Part shown: positions 7,555 to 15,745 of the stretch, piece after piece
Position numbering within the stretch: position 1 is the first letter of the stretch
How the letters are laid out: each line of letters begins with the position of its first letter
NCBI RefSeq assembly: GCF_020535565.1
Contig: NZ_CP084758.1
Location: forward strand, 1,515,501-1,579,500
Direction of reading: 5' to 3'
Source: Shinella sp. XGS7
GTDB taxonomy: Bacteria; Pseudomonadota; Gammaproteobacteria; Burkholderiales; Burkholderiaceae_C
Length of the DNA stretch: 64,000 bases
Position numbers and translations under genes: made by a program
The notes under the pieces: model-generated
What the model was told of the DNA's origin: nothing
Seen by the model: only the letters and a program-made list of their open reading frames with translations
Database searches by the model: none

Positions 7555-10299
7555 TCAGGGCTGCTTGAAGTCGCCCGCGAAGATGAGCTGGAAGTCCTCC
7601 AGCTTCAGGTACTTGCGCAGCGCGGCATTGACCTGCTCGGGCGTGAGCCGGCTCAGCGCCTCATCCACCTGCTGGCTGCGCGCCAGGGTGCGCTTGAGGA
7701 AGAGATTGGCCGCCAGGGTCTGGGCCAGGGCCGGGTCTTGCGCGCGCTGCAGGGCGCGGCTGCTCAGCAGGGCCTGCTTGCCGGCGGCCACCTCCTCGGC
7801 GCTGAAGCCGTCCTTGAGGGCGCGGGCCACTTCCTCGCGCAGGGCCGTCTCCACCTTGGCGCGGTTGCTCGGCGCGAAGATGGCGCCCAGGTTCCAGGGC
7901 GAGTTCTCGTCCAGGGTGCTCCATTGCACAAAGGACCAGACGCCGTAGGACAGGCCTTCCTTCTCGCGGATGCGCTTCCACAGGCGCGAGTCGCCGCCGT
8001 CGCCCAGCAGGTAGTTGGCCATCAGCAGGGCGGGGTAGTCGGCATGCTCATCGCTCAGGGCCATGGGCATGCGAGCAGCCAGCACGGCGTTCTGCTTGTC
8101 GGGCGTGGTGATCAGCTGCAGCCGGCCGGGCACGGCCAGGCTGGGGCGGGGCACGCGGGCATAGGCGGCCGGCGCGCGCCAGTCGCCGAAGGCGGCCTCG
8201 GCCGCCTGCTTGAGCGCGCCGGCCTCGAAGTCGCCCACCAGGCCCAGCTGAGCCTGGGCCGCGCCGTAGAAGCGGGCGTGGAAGGCGCGGATCTGCTCGA
8301 TGCTGACGGCCTGGGTGTCGGCCGCGATCTCGTCAAAGGTTCGGGCATGGCGCACATCGCCGCGGGTGTAGGGGCCGTTGAAGGCCAGGGCGATGGCGTT
8401 GGCGGCCACGGCCTGGGGCTCGTGGCGCTGGGCCTGCAGGGCGGCCAGGGTCTGGGCGCGCACCTCGTCCAGGCCTTCGGGGGCCAGGCGTGGCTGGCGC
8501 AGCATCTCGCCGATCAGGGCCAGGGCCTCGGCCGCATGCTCGCGGCGCGTGGTCCAGGCCACGCTCACGCCCTCGCTGCCCGGCATCACCTGCAGCTCCA
8601 CCTTGAGCGCGTCCAGGCGGTCGCGCAGCTGCTGGCGGTCCAGGCGCTGGGTGCCCTTGTCCAGCAGGGCGGCCGTGGCATCACCCACGGCGCGCAGGCC
8701 CTGCAGGGCGGCGGCGTCGCCCCAGCGCAGGCTGAGCATGCCCTGCACCGCATTGCCGCGGGTGGGCTTGGACAGCAGGGCCAGCTGCATGCCATTGGCC
8801 AGGGTGGCGCGCTGGGTCTGGCGGTCGATGTTGGCGGGGCTGGCATCGAAGGCCGCGACCTGGGCCACGGCCGTGGCGGGCACGAACTGCTTCATCTCGG
8901 CCACCACATCCACCATGGCCGGCGCCGGGGCGCGCAGCGGCTTGTCGGTGGGGATGTAGTGGGCCAGGGTGCGGTTGCTGGGCAGCAGGCGCTCGCGGGC
9001 CACGCGCTGCACATCGTCCAGCTTGGCGTCGCGGATGCGGTCGCGCAGCAGGAAGAACAGGCGCCAGTCGCCCTGGCTCACGGTCTCGGACAGGGCGGTG
9101 CCCACCTGTTGCGGATCGGCAAACTGCTGTTCCCAGCGGTTGAGCCAGCGGGTCTGGGCGCGCTTGAGTTCCTCGGCCGTGATGGGCTGGGCCGTCAGGC
9201 CTTGCTCCACCACCTGCAGCAGCTGGCGGTTCATGGCCTCCAGATCGGCGCCCGGCGCGAGGTCGGCGCTGATCATGGCGAAGCCGGGGTCGTGCAGGGG
9301 CGCCGAGAAGGCGCTGACCGAGGCGGCTGTCTTGGCCTGCTCGACCAGGGCCTTGTGCAGGCGGCCGGCCGGCGGCTCGGTGAGGATGAGGCCCAGCAGC
9401 TCCACGGCCGCGTAGTCCGGGTGCGGGCCGGGCGGCACATGGTAGGCCAGGGTGGCGCTGGCCACGCCGCCGCTGCGGCGCACGGCGACAAAGCGCTCGC
9501 CATCCTGCACCGGGTCGATGGTGTAGAGCGTGGGCAGCTTGCGCGTGGGCTTCTTGAGCTTGCCGAAGCTCTGCTGCACCCAGGCCAGCACCTTGGCGCT
9601 GTCGAACTTGCCCGAGACGATGAGGGTGGCGTTGTCCGGCTGGTAGTACTGGCGATAGAAGCCCTGCAGGCGCGGGATGTCAACGTTCTCCACATCGGCG
9701 CGCGCGCCGATGGTGCTCTTGCCGTAGTTGTGCCACTGGTACATGGTGGCCAGCAGGCGCTCGAAGACGATGTTGCCGGGGTTGTTCTCCCCCATCTCCA
9801 TCTCGTTGCGCACCACGGTCATCTCGGAGTCGAGGTCCTTGCGGGCGATATAGCTGTTGACCATGGCATCGGCCTGCCAGCCCAGATACCACTGCAGGTT
9901 CGCGTCATTGGCGGCGAAGCTGGCGAAGTAGTTGGTGCGGTCCAGCCAGGTGCTGCCATTGGCCTGCAGGCCGCGCTTCTCGAACTCGGCCCAGACGTTC
10001 TTGTGCGTGGGCGTGCCCTTGAAGATCAGATGCTCCAGCAGATGGGCCATGCCGGTCTCGCCATAGTTCTCATGGCGCGAGCCGACCCGGTAGGTCACAT
10101 TGACCGTGGTGCTGGGCTTGGAGCTGTCCGGCGCCAGCAGCACTTGCAGGCCGTTGGGCAGGCGGTACTCGGTGATGCCTTCAACGCTGGCGACGGGTGT
10201 CAGGGCTTTCAGGGGCGCCTGGGCGCTGGCGGTCGTGGCGGCCAGCAGGCCGGCGCCGAGGGTCAGGGTGAGGCGGCGGATCCTCATCATCATGTGCAT
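7555..10299 (-). CDS. Secreted M16-family zinc metallopeptidase (pitrilysin-like)
   Basis: A 914-residue protein with a signal peptide (RIRRLTLTLGAGLLAATTASA, cleavage near residue 26) followed by four pitrilysin-type half-domains. The inverted zinc motif HLLEH lies in the first N-terminal domain (GMAHLLEHLIFKG), with the downstream Glu in the RNEMEMGENN region as third ligand. The second M16 half lacks this motif, as is normal. The size agrees with bacterial PqqL/zinc-protease proteins that degrade peptides in the periplasm. The start at 10299 follows AGGAG; the open frame continues another 390 bp upstream, antisense to the next gene, and is rejected. The gene is monocistronic and probably ends at the hairpin at 7508-7531. 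Confidence 0.92.
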   Translation of the reverse strand: MHMMMRIRRLTLTLGAGLLAATTASAQAPLKALTPVASVEGITEYRLPNGLQVLLAPDSSKPSTTVNVTYRVGSRHENYGETGMAHLLEHLIFKGTPTHKNVWAEFEKRGLQANGSTWLDRTNYFASFAANDANLQWYLGWQADAMVNSYIARKDLDSEMTVVRNEMEMGENNPGNIVFERLLATMYQWHNYGKSTIGARADVENVDIPRLQGFYRQYYQPDNATLIVSGKFDSAKVLAWVQQSFGKLKKPTRKLPTLYTIDPVQDGERFVAVRRSGGVASATLAYHVPPGPHPDYAAVELLGLILTEPPAGRLHKALVEQAKTAASVSAFSAPLHDPGFAMISADLAPGADLEAMNRQLLQVVEQGLTAQPITAEELKRAQTRWLNRWEQQFADPQQVGTALSETVSQGDWRLFFLLRDRIRDAKLDDVQRVARERLLPSNRTLAHYIPTDKPLRAPAPAMVDVVAEMKQFVPATAVAQVAAFDASPANIDRQTQRATLANGMQLALLSKPTRGNAVQGMLSLRWGDAAALQGLRAVGDATAALLDKGTQRLDRQQLRDRLDALKVELQVMPGSEGVSVAWTTRREHAAEALALIGEMLRQPRLAPEGLDEVRAQTLAALQAQRHEPQAVAANAIALAFNGPYTRGDVRHARTFDEIAADTQAVSIEQIRAFHARFYGAAQAQLGLVGDFEAGALKQAAEAAFGDWRAPAAYARVPRPSLAVPGRLQLITTPDKQNAVLAARMPMALSDEHADYPALLMANYLLGDGGDSRLWKRIREKEGLSYGVWSFVQWSTLDENSPWNLGAIFAPSNRAKVETALREEVARALKDGFSAEEVAAGKQALLSSRALQRAQDPALAQTLAANLFLKRTLARSQQVDEALSRLTPEQVNAALRKYLKLEDFQLIFAGDFKQP

Positions 10300-10462
10300 G
10301 GCGTTCTTGCTCCTGTGCAGGGGTGCGCGATGCGCAGCGTAGCAGCAAGCGCGCCGCCTGCGCCGGGTGTAGGCCTGCACGGTGCGATCATGCGGTGCCG
10401 CGCGTTCCGGCGCCGCGTTTCCTTCCCCCATTCCCTTGTGGAGCCCGCCCTTGAAGCTGACC

Positions 10463-11050
10463 ATGGCGAAGAACTCGCTGTTTGCCATCCTCCTGCGTTC
10501 GTCCTGGTGGATGAGCCTGCTCGTGGCCGCCGTGCTGGCCTTGCTGAGCTTTGCCCTGCTGCCCGAGCGCCTGAAGCTGGTGGGCGCGCTGTCGGGCTTT
10601 CCCTTTCTGGTGATCAGCGTGCTGGCACTGCGGCGCCAGTGGGGCCGGCCCAGCGCGGCCCGCATCGCGCAGACCGAGGCGGCCCTGAGCACGCTGCCCT
10701 GGCCGGCCTTTGCATCCCTGCTGGAGCAGGTGTTCCGGCGCGAGGGCTACATCCTGCTGCCCCGCAGTCCGCGCGACCCGCAGGAGGGCGCCTTCGACTT
10801 CGAGCTGGAGCGCGGTGGCCGTCGCACCCTGGTCAGCGCGCGGCGCTGGAAGTCGGCCCGCACCGGGCTGGAGGTGCTGCGCGCGCTGCAGGCCGCGCGC
10901 GAGGCGCGGGGCGCCGAGGCGGCAATCTACATTGGCTTGGCGCCGCTCAGCGAGCAGGCCTTGCCTTTTGCCCAGGCGCAAGGTCTGACCCTCTGGCAGG
11001 CTGCCGAGCTGGCCCAGCGCCTACGGGGCCTGCCGCTGGTGCGGCGCTAG
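10463..11050 (+). CDS. Membrane-anchored Mrr-like nuclease-fold protein, degenerate
   Basis: A 195-residue protein with two N-terminal hydrophobic segments (about 15-35 and 43-60) and a C-terminal domain resembling the Mrr/restriction-endonuclease fold (GAFDFELERGG...TLVSARRWKS). In active Mrr domains the second strand carries Q/E-x-K; here it reads SARRW, so the catalytic lysine is probably Arg. The Asp of FDFELE is retained. It may be a non-nucleolytic member. The ATG at 10463 has no good ribosome site. A TTG at 10451 with GTGGAG upstream would add four residues and may be the true start. The 3' end overlaps the convergent Bug-type gene by 30 bp. No methylase lies nearby, so this is not a restriction system. 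Confidence 0.72.
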   Translation: MAKNSLFAILLRSSWWMSLLVAAVLALLSFALLPERLKLVGALSGFPFLVISVLALRRQWGRPSAARIAQTEAALSTLPWPAFASLLEQVFRREGYILLPRSPRDPQEGAFDFELERGGRRTLVSARRWKSARTGLEVLRALQAAREARGAEAAIYIGLAPLSEQALPFAQAQGLTLWQAAELAQRLRGLPLVRR

Positions 11051-11986
11051 GGTCTGCAGACGCTCGCGCTCCTGCGCGATGAGGCGTGCAAAGTCCTCCG
11101 CGCTGCCGCCACCGGGCAGATTGCTGCTGGCCGCCAGACGCTCGGCCAGGGCGGGCTCGCGCAGCAGCGCGTTGAGCAGGGTGTTGAGCCGCTGCAGGCG
11201 CGGCGCGGGCAGGCCGCGCGGCGCGAAGAGGCCAAAGGTGGAATGCAGATTGGCGCTGGCAAAGCCCAGCTCGGCCAGCGTGGGCACCTCGGGCAGGGCG
11301 GCCAGGCGCTGCGGCGCCCCCACGGCCAGGGCGCGCAGCCGGCCCTGACGCAGGTACTGCAGGGTCTGGGGCGCCACATTGGAGCTCAGCACCTCGAACT
11401 GCCCGCCCAGCGCGTCATTGAGCTGCTGGCCACCGCCCTTGTAGGGCACATGGGTGATCTGCACGCCGGCGGCACGCGCCACCTCCTCCAGCACGCGGTG
11501 GCCCACGGTAGCCTGGCCCGAGCTGGCCCAGCGCAGGCTGCCCGGCGTGCTGCGCGCGCGGGCCAGCAGCTCGGGCAGCTCCGGGCTGGCGGGGCCGGCC
11601 AGCAGGAGCACGGGGGTGTGCATCACCGCCATCACGGGCTGGAAGTCGCGCGCCGCGTCATAAGCCGGCTTCATCAGCAGGGGCGCCAGCACCAGGGGAC
11701 TGATGGCGCTGAAGCACAGGGTGTGGCCATCGGGCGCGGCGCGGGCCAGCGCCTCCATGGCGGCCACGCCGCCGGCCCCGGCGCGGTGCTCCACCAGCAC
11801 CGGCACCTGGAGCCGGGCCGTGAGGCCCTGGGCCAGCAGGCGGGCGGTCTCGTCACTCACGCCGCCGGGCGGGTAGGCCACGATCAGGCGCAGCGGCCGC
11901 TCGGGCCAGGCGCGGGCCAGACCGGGCAGCAGCAGCGCCGCGCCGCCGGCCGTCAGGCGCTGGAGCGACTCACGCCGGCTGACCAT
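11021..11986 (-). CDS. Bug/TctC-type tripartite tricarboxylate binding protein
   Basis: A 321-residue periplasmic solute-binding protein of the Bug family, highly expanded in Burkholderiales. It has a twin-arginine-like start (SRRESLQRL) and a signal sequence ending near ARA (about residue 26). Family motifs are visible: LRLIVAYPPGG, VEHRAGAGG (pocket loop), ITHVPYKGGGQ and the RLAALPEVPTLAELG segment. These proteins bind small carboxylates or aromatic acids for tripartite transporters or signalling. No TctA/TctB permease is adjacent, which is common for Bug genes. The start overlaps the end of the upstream lysR by 17 bp, so the two are likely one transcript. Confidence 0.9.
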   Translation of the reverse strand: MVSRRESLQRLTAGGAALLLPGLARAWPERPLRLIVAYPPGGVSDETARLLAQGLTARLQVPVLVEHRAGAGGVAAMEALARAAPDGHTLCFSAISPLVLAPLLMKPAYDAARDFQPVMAVMHTPVLLLAGPASPELPELLARARSTPGSLRWASSGQATVGHRVLEEVARAAGVQITHVPYKGGGQQLNDALGGQFEVLSSNVAPQTLQYLRQGRLRALAVGAPQRLAALPEVPTLAELGFASANLHSTFGLFAPRGLPAPRLQRLNTLLNALLREPALAERLAASSNLPGGGSAEDFARLIAQERERLQTLAPHQRQAP

Positions 11987-12893
11987 GGCGGGCCGCGATC
12001 TCGCGGGCCAGGCTCAGAAAGGTCTGCATGGGGCCGGCCTGGTCGGCGCCGCGGTAGCACAGGCTCAGCGGCGCTTCCAGCAGGGCGTCCCGGGGCAGGG
12101 GACGGTAGAGCACCGAATGCGCGTGCACGCCGCGCATGGAGGCCGGCACGATGGAGAGGCCGGCGCCGGCCGCCACCAGGTTCAGATTCGTCATCATGCG
12201 CTCCACCTCGGCGGCGATGCGGGGCTGCACGCCCTCGCGCTCGCACAGGGCCAGCAGATTGGCGTAGAGGCCCGGCGCGCCGGGGCGGCGCACCAGGATC
12301 AGGGCCTCGCCCGCCAGATCGTGCCAGGCGATGGGCGTGCTGCGGGCGCGCGGCACGCGGGCCAGGCGATGGTCCAGGGGCAGGGCCAGCAGGGCGGGCT
12401 CGCTGAGCAGGGTCTCGAAGATCAGGCCCTCGGGCCGCGCCACCGGCACGCGCAGAAACGCGCAGTGCAGGCGCGCCTTGGCCACGGCCTCGATCAGGGC
12501 GGCGGCGCTGTCCTCGCTGAGCGTGAGGGCGATGCCGGGATGCTTGCTGCGGCAGGCGCGCAGCACCTCGGGCGTGTAGCCATGGGCGGCGGCCGAGCTG
12601 GTGAAACCCACCGAGAGCAGGCCTTGCTGGCCGCTGGCCAGGCGGGCCATGCGCTCGCGCATCTCACCAAAGTCCTGCAGCAGGCGCCGCGCCTCCACGA
12701 GGAAGAGCTGGCCCGCCTCGGTCAGGCTCACGCCCTTGGGGTGGCGCTGCAGCAGGCTCATGCCCAGCTGGGTTTCCAGGGCCTTGATCTGCTGGCTGAG
12801 CGGCGGCTGCTGCATGCCCAGCTGGGTGGCCGCCCGGGTCATGTGCCCGGCCTCGGCCACCGCCACGAAGTAGCGCAGCTGGCGTAAGTCCAT
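11970..12893 (-). CDS. LysR-type transcriptional regulator
   Basis: A 307-residue LysR protein. The helix-turn-helix spans about residues 1-60 (MDLRQLRYFVAVAEAGHMTRAA; QQPPLSQQIKALE), followed by a linker helix and an effector domain starting QGLLSVGFTSSAA. It resembles the CatM/BenM/HcaR branch that governs aromatic acid use. The ATG at 12893 gives the standard MDLRQLRYF start; a TTG two codons upstream is less likely. It is followed with overlap by the Bug-type binding protein gene, a frequent pairing in which the regulator controls its partner. It is divergent from the PEP-CTERM SGNH gene. Confidence 0.92.
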   Translation of the reverse strand: MDLRQLRYFVAVAEAGHMTRAATQLGMQQPPLSQQIKALETQLGMSLLQRHPKGVSLTEAGQLFLVEARRLLQDFGEMRERMARLASGQQGLLSVGFTSSAAAHGYTPEVLRACRSKHPGIALTLSEDSAAALIEAVAKARLHCAFLRVPVARPEGLIFETLLSEPALLALPLDHRLARVPRARSTPIAWHDLAGEALILVRRPGAPGLYANLLALCEREGVQPRIAAEVERMMTNLNLVAAGAGLSIVPASMRGVHAHSVLYRPLPRDALLEAPLSLCYRGADQAGPMQTFLSLAREIAARHGQPA

Positions 12894-12909
12894 ATGCAAA
12901 AGGTATGCA
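12893..12909. promoter_or_regulatory. Candidate LysR binding site (repeated TATGCA)
   Basis: TATGCA occurs twice (12893-12898 and 12904-12909) separated by AAAGG. Because TGCA is self-complementary, the pair also forms an inverted repeat. It overlaps the start codon of the minus-strand lysR and lies upstream of the promoter-like element for the divergent gene. An autoregulatory LysR site is plausible but unproven. Confidence 0.4.
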
Positions 12910-12928
12910 GATTGGTGGTTCAGTGTAT

Positions 12929-12957
12929 TTGACGCTATGAGGTCCCGTCTCTAAGGT
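12929..12957 (+). promoter_or_regulatory. Sigma-70-like promoter for the SGNH PEP-CTERM gene
   Basis: TTGACG (12929-12934) is separated by 17 bp from TAAGGT (12952-12957), 30 bp before the ATG at 12988. The -35 match is good and the -10 match is moderate. Confidence 0.45.
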
Positions 12958-12987
12958 GTGGCCCCACAAGAACTCAGGAGACAGCAC

Positions 12988-14214
12988 ATGAAGATCCGAA
13001 CGGCCCTCCTCCTGCTGGGCCTGGCCGCCTGCAGCCTGGGCGCGCGCGCCGAGCCGGTGAGCGTGCTCTTTGTGGGCAATAGCTACACCTTCGGCCGGGT
13101 GGAACCGGTGATGAGCTACAACGCCGCCCAGGTCAGCGATCTCACCGCGGCCATGTGGCAGGCCAACCCCAGCGGCAGCAATGCCTTCGAACCCCATCCC
13201 TGGGGCGGGGTGGCGGGCATCTTCAAGCAGTTCACGGTGCAGGCGGGCCTGGACTACCAGGTGGCCCTGTCCACCCGCAATGCGGCTTCGCTGCGCGGGC
13301 ATTTCCTCAACACCAATGCGGCCGGCTGGGACCTGCGCGGCAATATCGCCTCCCAGACCTGGGGCAAGGTGGTGCTGCAGGAGCAGAGCGACGAGCCCCT
13401 GCCCAAGCAGGCCGGTCTGGCCTCCAACCCCGCCTACTTCAGCACCTACGCCGACCTGATCGAGGACTATGTGCACCAGGGCCAGGCCCTGAGCTACCGC
13501 GAGCGCGACCTGATCGGCGGCAGCAATGCCGCCTGCGCCGCGCTCACCGGTGCCAGCACCACCACCTGCGGCACCTTGCGCAGCATCGCGGCCAACACGA
13601 ACGCCAGCGCCGCCACCGAGATGTACCTCTACCAGACCTGGGCCCGGCCCAATCTGGTCAATGCGCCCTTCACCACGGTGACGGACCCGCTCACCGGGGC
13701 CGTGAGCTTCACCAGCACGCCGGCCCCGTCCTTCTACCCCTCGCTGCAGGCCATGAGCGAGGATCTGCGGGCCGCCTACGCCGCGGCGGCCCAGCAGGCG
13801 GCGGCCGATGGCAGCGGAGGCTTCAAGGCCATCGCGCCGGTGGGCGAGAGCTTCATGCGCGCCATCGCGGCCGGCGTGGCCACACCGGACCGGTACGCTG
13901 CCAATGCCGGCAGCGACGGCCTGATCGACCTCTGGTTCGACGACGGCACCCACGCCAGCAAGTACGGCTCCTACCTCAGCGCCCTGACCCTTTTCGGTAC
14001 CCTGACGGGCCTGGACCCGGCCTCGCTGGGCGCGGCCGAGATCGCGGCGCGCGATCTGGGCATCAGCCCCGCCCAGGCTCTGGCCCTGCAGCGCGTGGCC
14101 AGCGATCAGCTGGGCTTTGCGCCGGCCGTGCCCGAGCCCGAGACCTATGCCCTGATGCTGGCGGGCCTGGGCCTGCTGGCCTTTCTGAAGCGCAAGAGGA
14201 TGATGCCGCGATGA
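12988..14214 (+). CDS. PEP-CTERM-anchored SGNH/GDSL-like hydrolase
   Basis: A 408-residue exported protein with a signal peptide (cleavage near GARAE, residue 22). Immediately after it, VLFVGNSYTFG gives the block-I Ser of SGNH hydrolases in the GNS form. DDGTHASKYGSYL near residue 320 matches the terminal Asp-x-x-His block, so an active esterase or deacetylase is plausible. The C-terminus has a complete PEP-CTERM sorting signal: VPEPETYALMLAGLG, hydrophobic helix, then KRKR. Exosortase would cleave at PEP and release or anchor the protein at the surface. The start follows CAGGAG. The stop overlaps the next gene's ATG (ATGA), so the two hydrolases are translationally coupled. Confidence 0.88.
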   Translation: MKIRTALLLLGLAACSLGARAEPVSVLFVGNSYTFGRVEPVMSYNAAQVSDLTAAMWQANPSGSNAFEPHPWGGVAGIFKQFTVQAGLDYQVALSTRNAASLRGHFLNTNAAGWDLRGNIASQTWGKVVLQEQSDEPLPKQAGLASNPAYFSTYADLIEDYVHQGQALSYRERDLIGGSNAACAALTGASTTTCGTLRSIAANTNASAATEMYLYQTWARPNLVNAPFTTVTDPLTGAVSFTSTPAPSFYPSLQAMSEDLRAAYAAAAQQAAADGSGGFKAIAPVGESFMRAIAAGVATPDRYAANAGSDGLIDLWFDDGTHASKYGSYLSALTLFGTLTGLDPASLGAAEIAARDLGISPAQALALQRVASDQLGFAPAVPEPETYALMLAGLGLLAFLKRKRMMPR

Positions 14215-15539
14215 GTCGATGCATGGTTCTGGCCGGCCTGCTGGCCCTGGCCGGCTGCGCGCAGACGGCGCGCCCGGTGGAGACTCCGTCCACCGAGGCC
14301 GCGCCCCAGGCGCGCGCCTGCCCCGAGGGCCTGCCGGCGCAGACCCGCTGCCTGGGCGGGCGTGACAGCGCCGGGGCCTTCTACCTGATCGCCATCCCGC
14401 CGGACTGGCAGGGCGAGTTGGTGCTGCACAGCCATGGCGGCCCCTTCCTGGGGGAGCCCACGATGAAGCGGGTGGAGGAAGACCTGCAGCGCTGGTCCAT
14501 CATGCCGCGCGCCGGCTATGCCTGGGCCGGCTCCAGCTTCCGCCAGGGCGGGGTGGCGGTGCGCGCGGCGGCCGAGGACAGCGAGCGCCTGCGCCGGCTC
14601 TTTGTGCAGCATGTGGCGCGCCCGCGGCTGACCCTGTTGCACGGCCAGTCCTGGGGCGCCAGCGTGGCGGCCCTGGGCGCTGAGATGTACCCCCAGGCCT
14701 ATGACGGCGTGCTGCTGACCAGTGGCGTGCTGGCCGGCGGTACGCAGGCCTACGACTTCCGCCTCGATCTGCGGGTGATCTACCAGTACCTGTGCCAGAA
14801 CCATCCCCGGCCCGATGAGCCGGCCTACCCGCTCTGGCAGGGCCTGCCCCAGGGTGCCACCCTGAAGCAGTCCGAGCTGGCCCGGCGCGCCAATGACTGC
14901 CTGGGCCTGGACCGGCCCGCGGCCCAGCGCACGCCCGAGCAGGCGCGCAAGCTGCACACCCTGGTCGAGGTGCTGCGCATCCCCGAGCGCAGCGTGCTGG
15001 GCCATCTGAGCTGGGCCACCTTCCATTTCCAGGACATCGCCTGGCAGCGCATGGGCGGGGCCAATGTCTTCGGCAACCGCGGCGCGCAGTACCGCGGCTC
15101 GGATGATGATGCGGCGCTGAACGCGGGCGTGCTGCGCTACGCCGCCGACCCGGCCGCCGTGGCGCGTTTCGCGGCCGATGCCGACCCGCAGGGGCGCATC
15201 GCCGTGCCCGTGCTCACCGTGCATGGCATCGAGGACGCCACCGCCTTTGTGGAAATGCAGCACCGCTTTGCCCAGACCATGGCGCGCGGCGGCAGCGCCG
15301 CCAGCCTGGTGCAGACCTACAGCCAGGACCGCGAGCACAGCTACCTCAGCGACGCCAGCTATGTGGCCCTGCTGGAGGCGCTCAAGCGCTGGCTGCGCGA
15401 AGGGCACAAGCCCACGCCGGCCGAGGTGGCCGCGGGCTGCCTGGCGGCGCAGGCGCGCTTTCCCTCCAGCTGCAACTTCCGGCCCGACTACCAGCCGGCC
15501 CCGCTGGAGACGCGGGTCACGCCGCGCCAGCGGCCCTGA
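14211..15539 (+). CDS. Lipoprotein alpha/beta hydrolase
   Basis: A 442-residue lipoprotein. The lipobox LAGC puts the acylated Cys at residue 16. The alpha/beta-hydrolase core shows HSHGG (oxyanion region, about 73-77) and the nucleophile elbow GQSWG at 145-149 (Ser147). A later VHGIEDATAF provides the likely acid and REHSYLSD the likely His. A Cys-rich C-terminal tail (AAGCLAAQARFPSSC) may form a disulfide. The family resembles secreted hydrolases and dipeptidyl-peptidase-like proteins; the substrate is unknown. It begins within the stop of the SGNH PEP-CTERM gene, so the two probably act on the same extracellular ester or peptide substrate (inference). Confidence 0.82.
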   Translation: MSRCMVLAGLLALAGCAQTARPVETPSTEAAPQARACPEGLPAQTRCLGGRDSAGAFYLIAIPPDWQGELVLHSHGGPFLGEPTMKRVEEDLQRWSIMPRAGYAWAGSSFRQGGVAVRAAAEDSERLRRLFVQHVARPRLTLLHGQSWGASVAALGAEMYPQAYDGVLLTSGVLAGGTQAYDFRLDLRVIYQYLCQNHPRPDEPAYPLWQGLPQGATLKQSELARRANDCLGLDRPAAQRTPEQARKLHTLVEVLRIPERSVLGHLSWATFHFQDIAWQRMGGANVFGNRGAQYRGSDDDAALNAGVLRYAADPAAVARFAADADPQGRIAVPVLTVHGIEDATAFVEMQHRFAQTMARGGSAASLVQTYSQDREHSYLSDASYVALLEALKRWLREGHKPTPAEVAAGCLAAQARFPSSCNFRPDYQPAPLETRVTPRQRP

Positions 15540-15615
15540 ATCCTCGGCCCGTGCCCGCAGTCCTGTGAATCGGGGGCGGCGCGGGTTTGACCCAGTTGCT
15601 CGGTGCGAACGTCGC

Positions 15616-15628
15616 TTCGATATTCGAA
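15616..15628. promoter_or_regulatory. Short inverted repeat upstream of the TRAP operon
   Basis: TTCGA and TCGAA arms flank TAT, about 120 bp before dctP, in a 206-bp gap otherwise without recognisable features. It could be an operator for an unlinked regulator. No regulator gene is adjacent to the TRAP operon. Confidence 0.3.
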
Positions 15629-15745
15629 CCGGCGCAGGCGGACAAGTCCAGAGAGACGGCCCCGAGGGCGTTCTTGTTGTCAGTGGCCCAGGCCCATCCG
15701 AATCCGGCGCGAAGACTCCCCCTCTTCCCTATCTAGGAGACCGAG

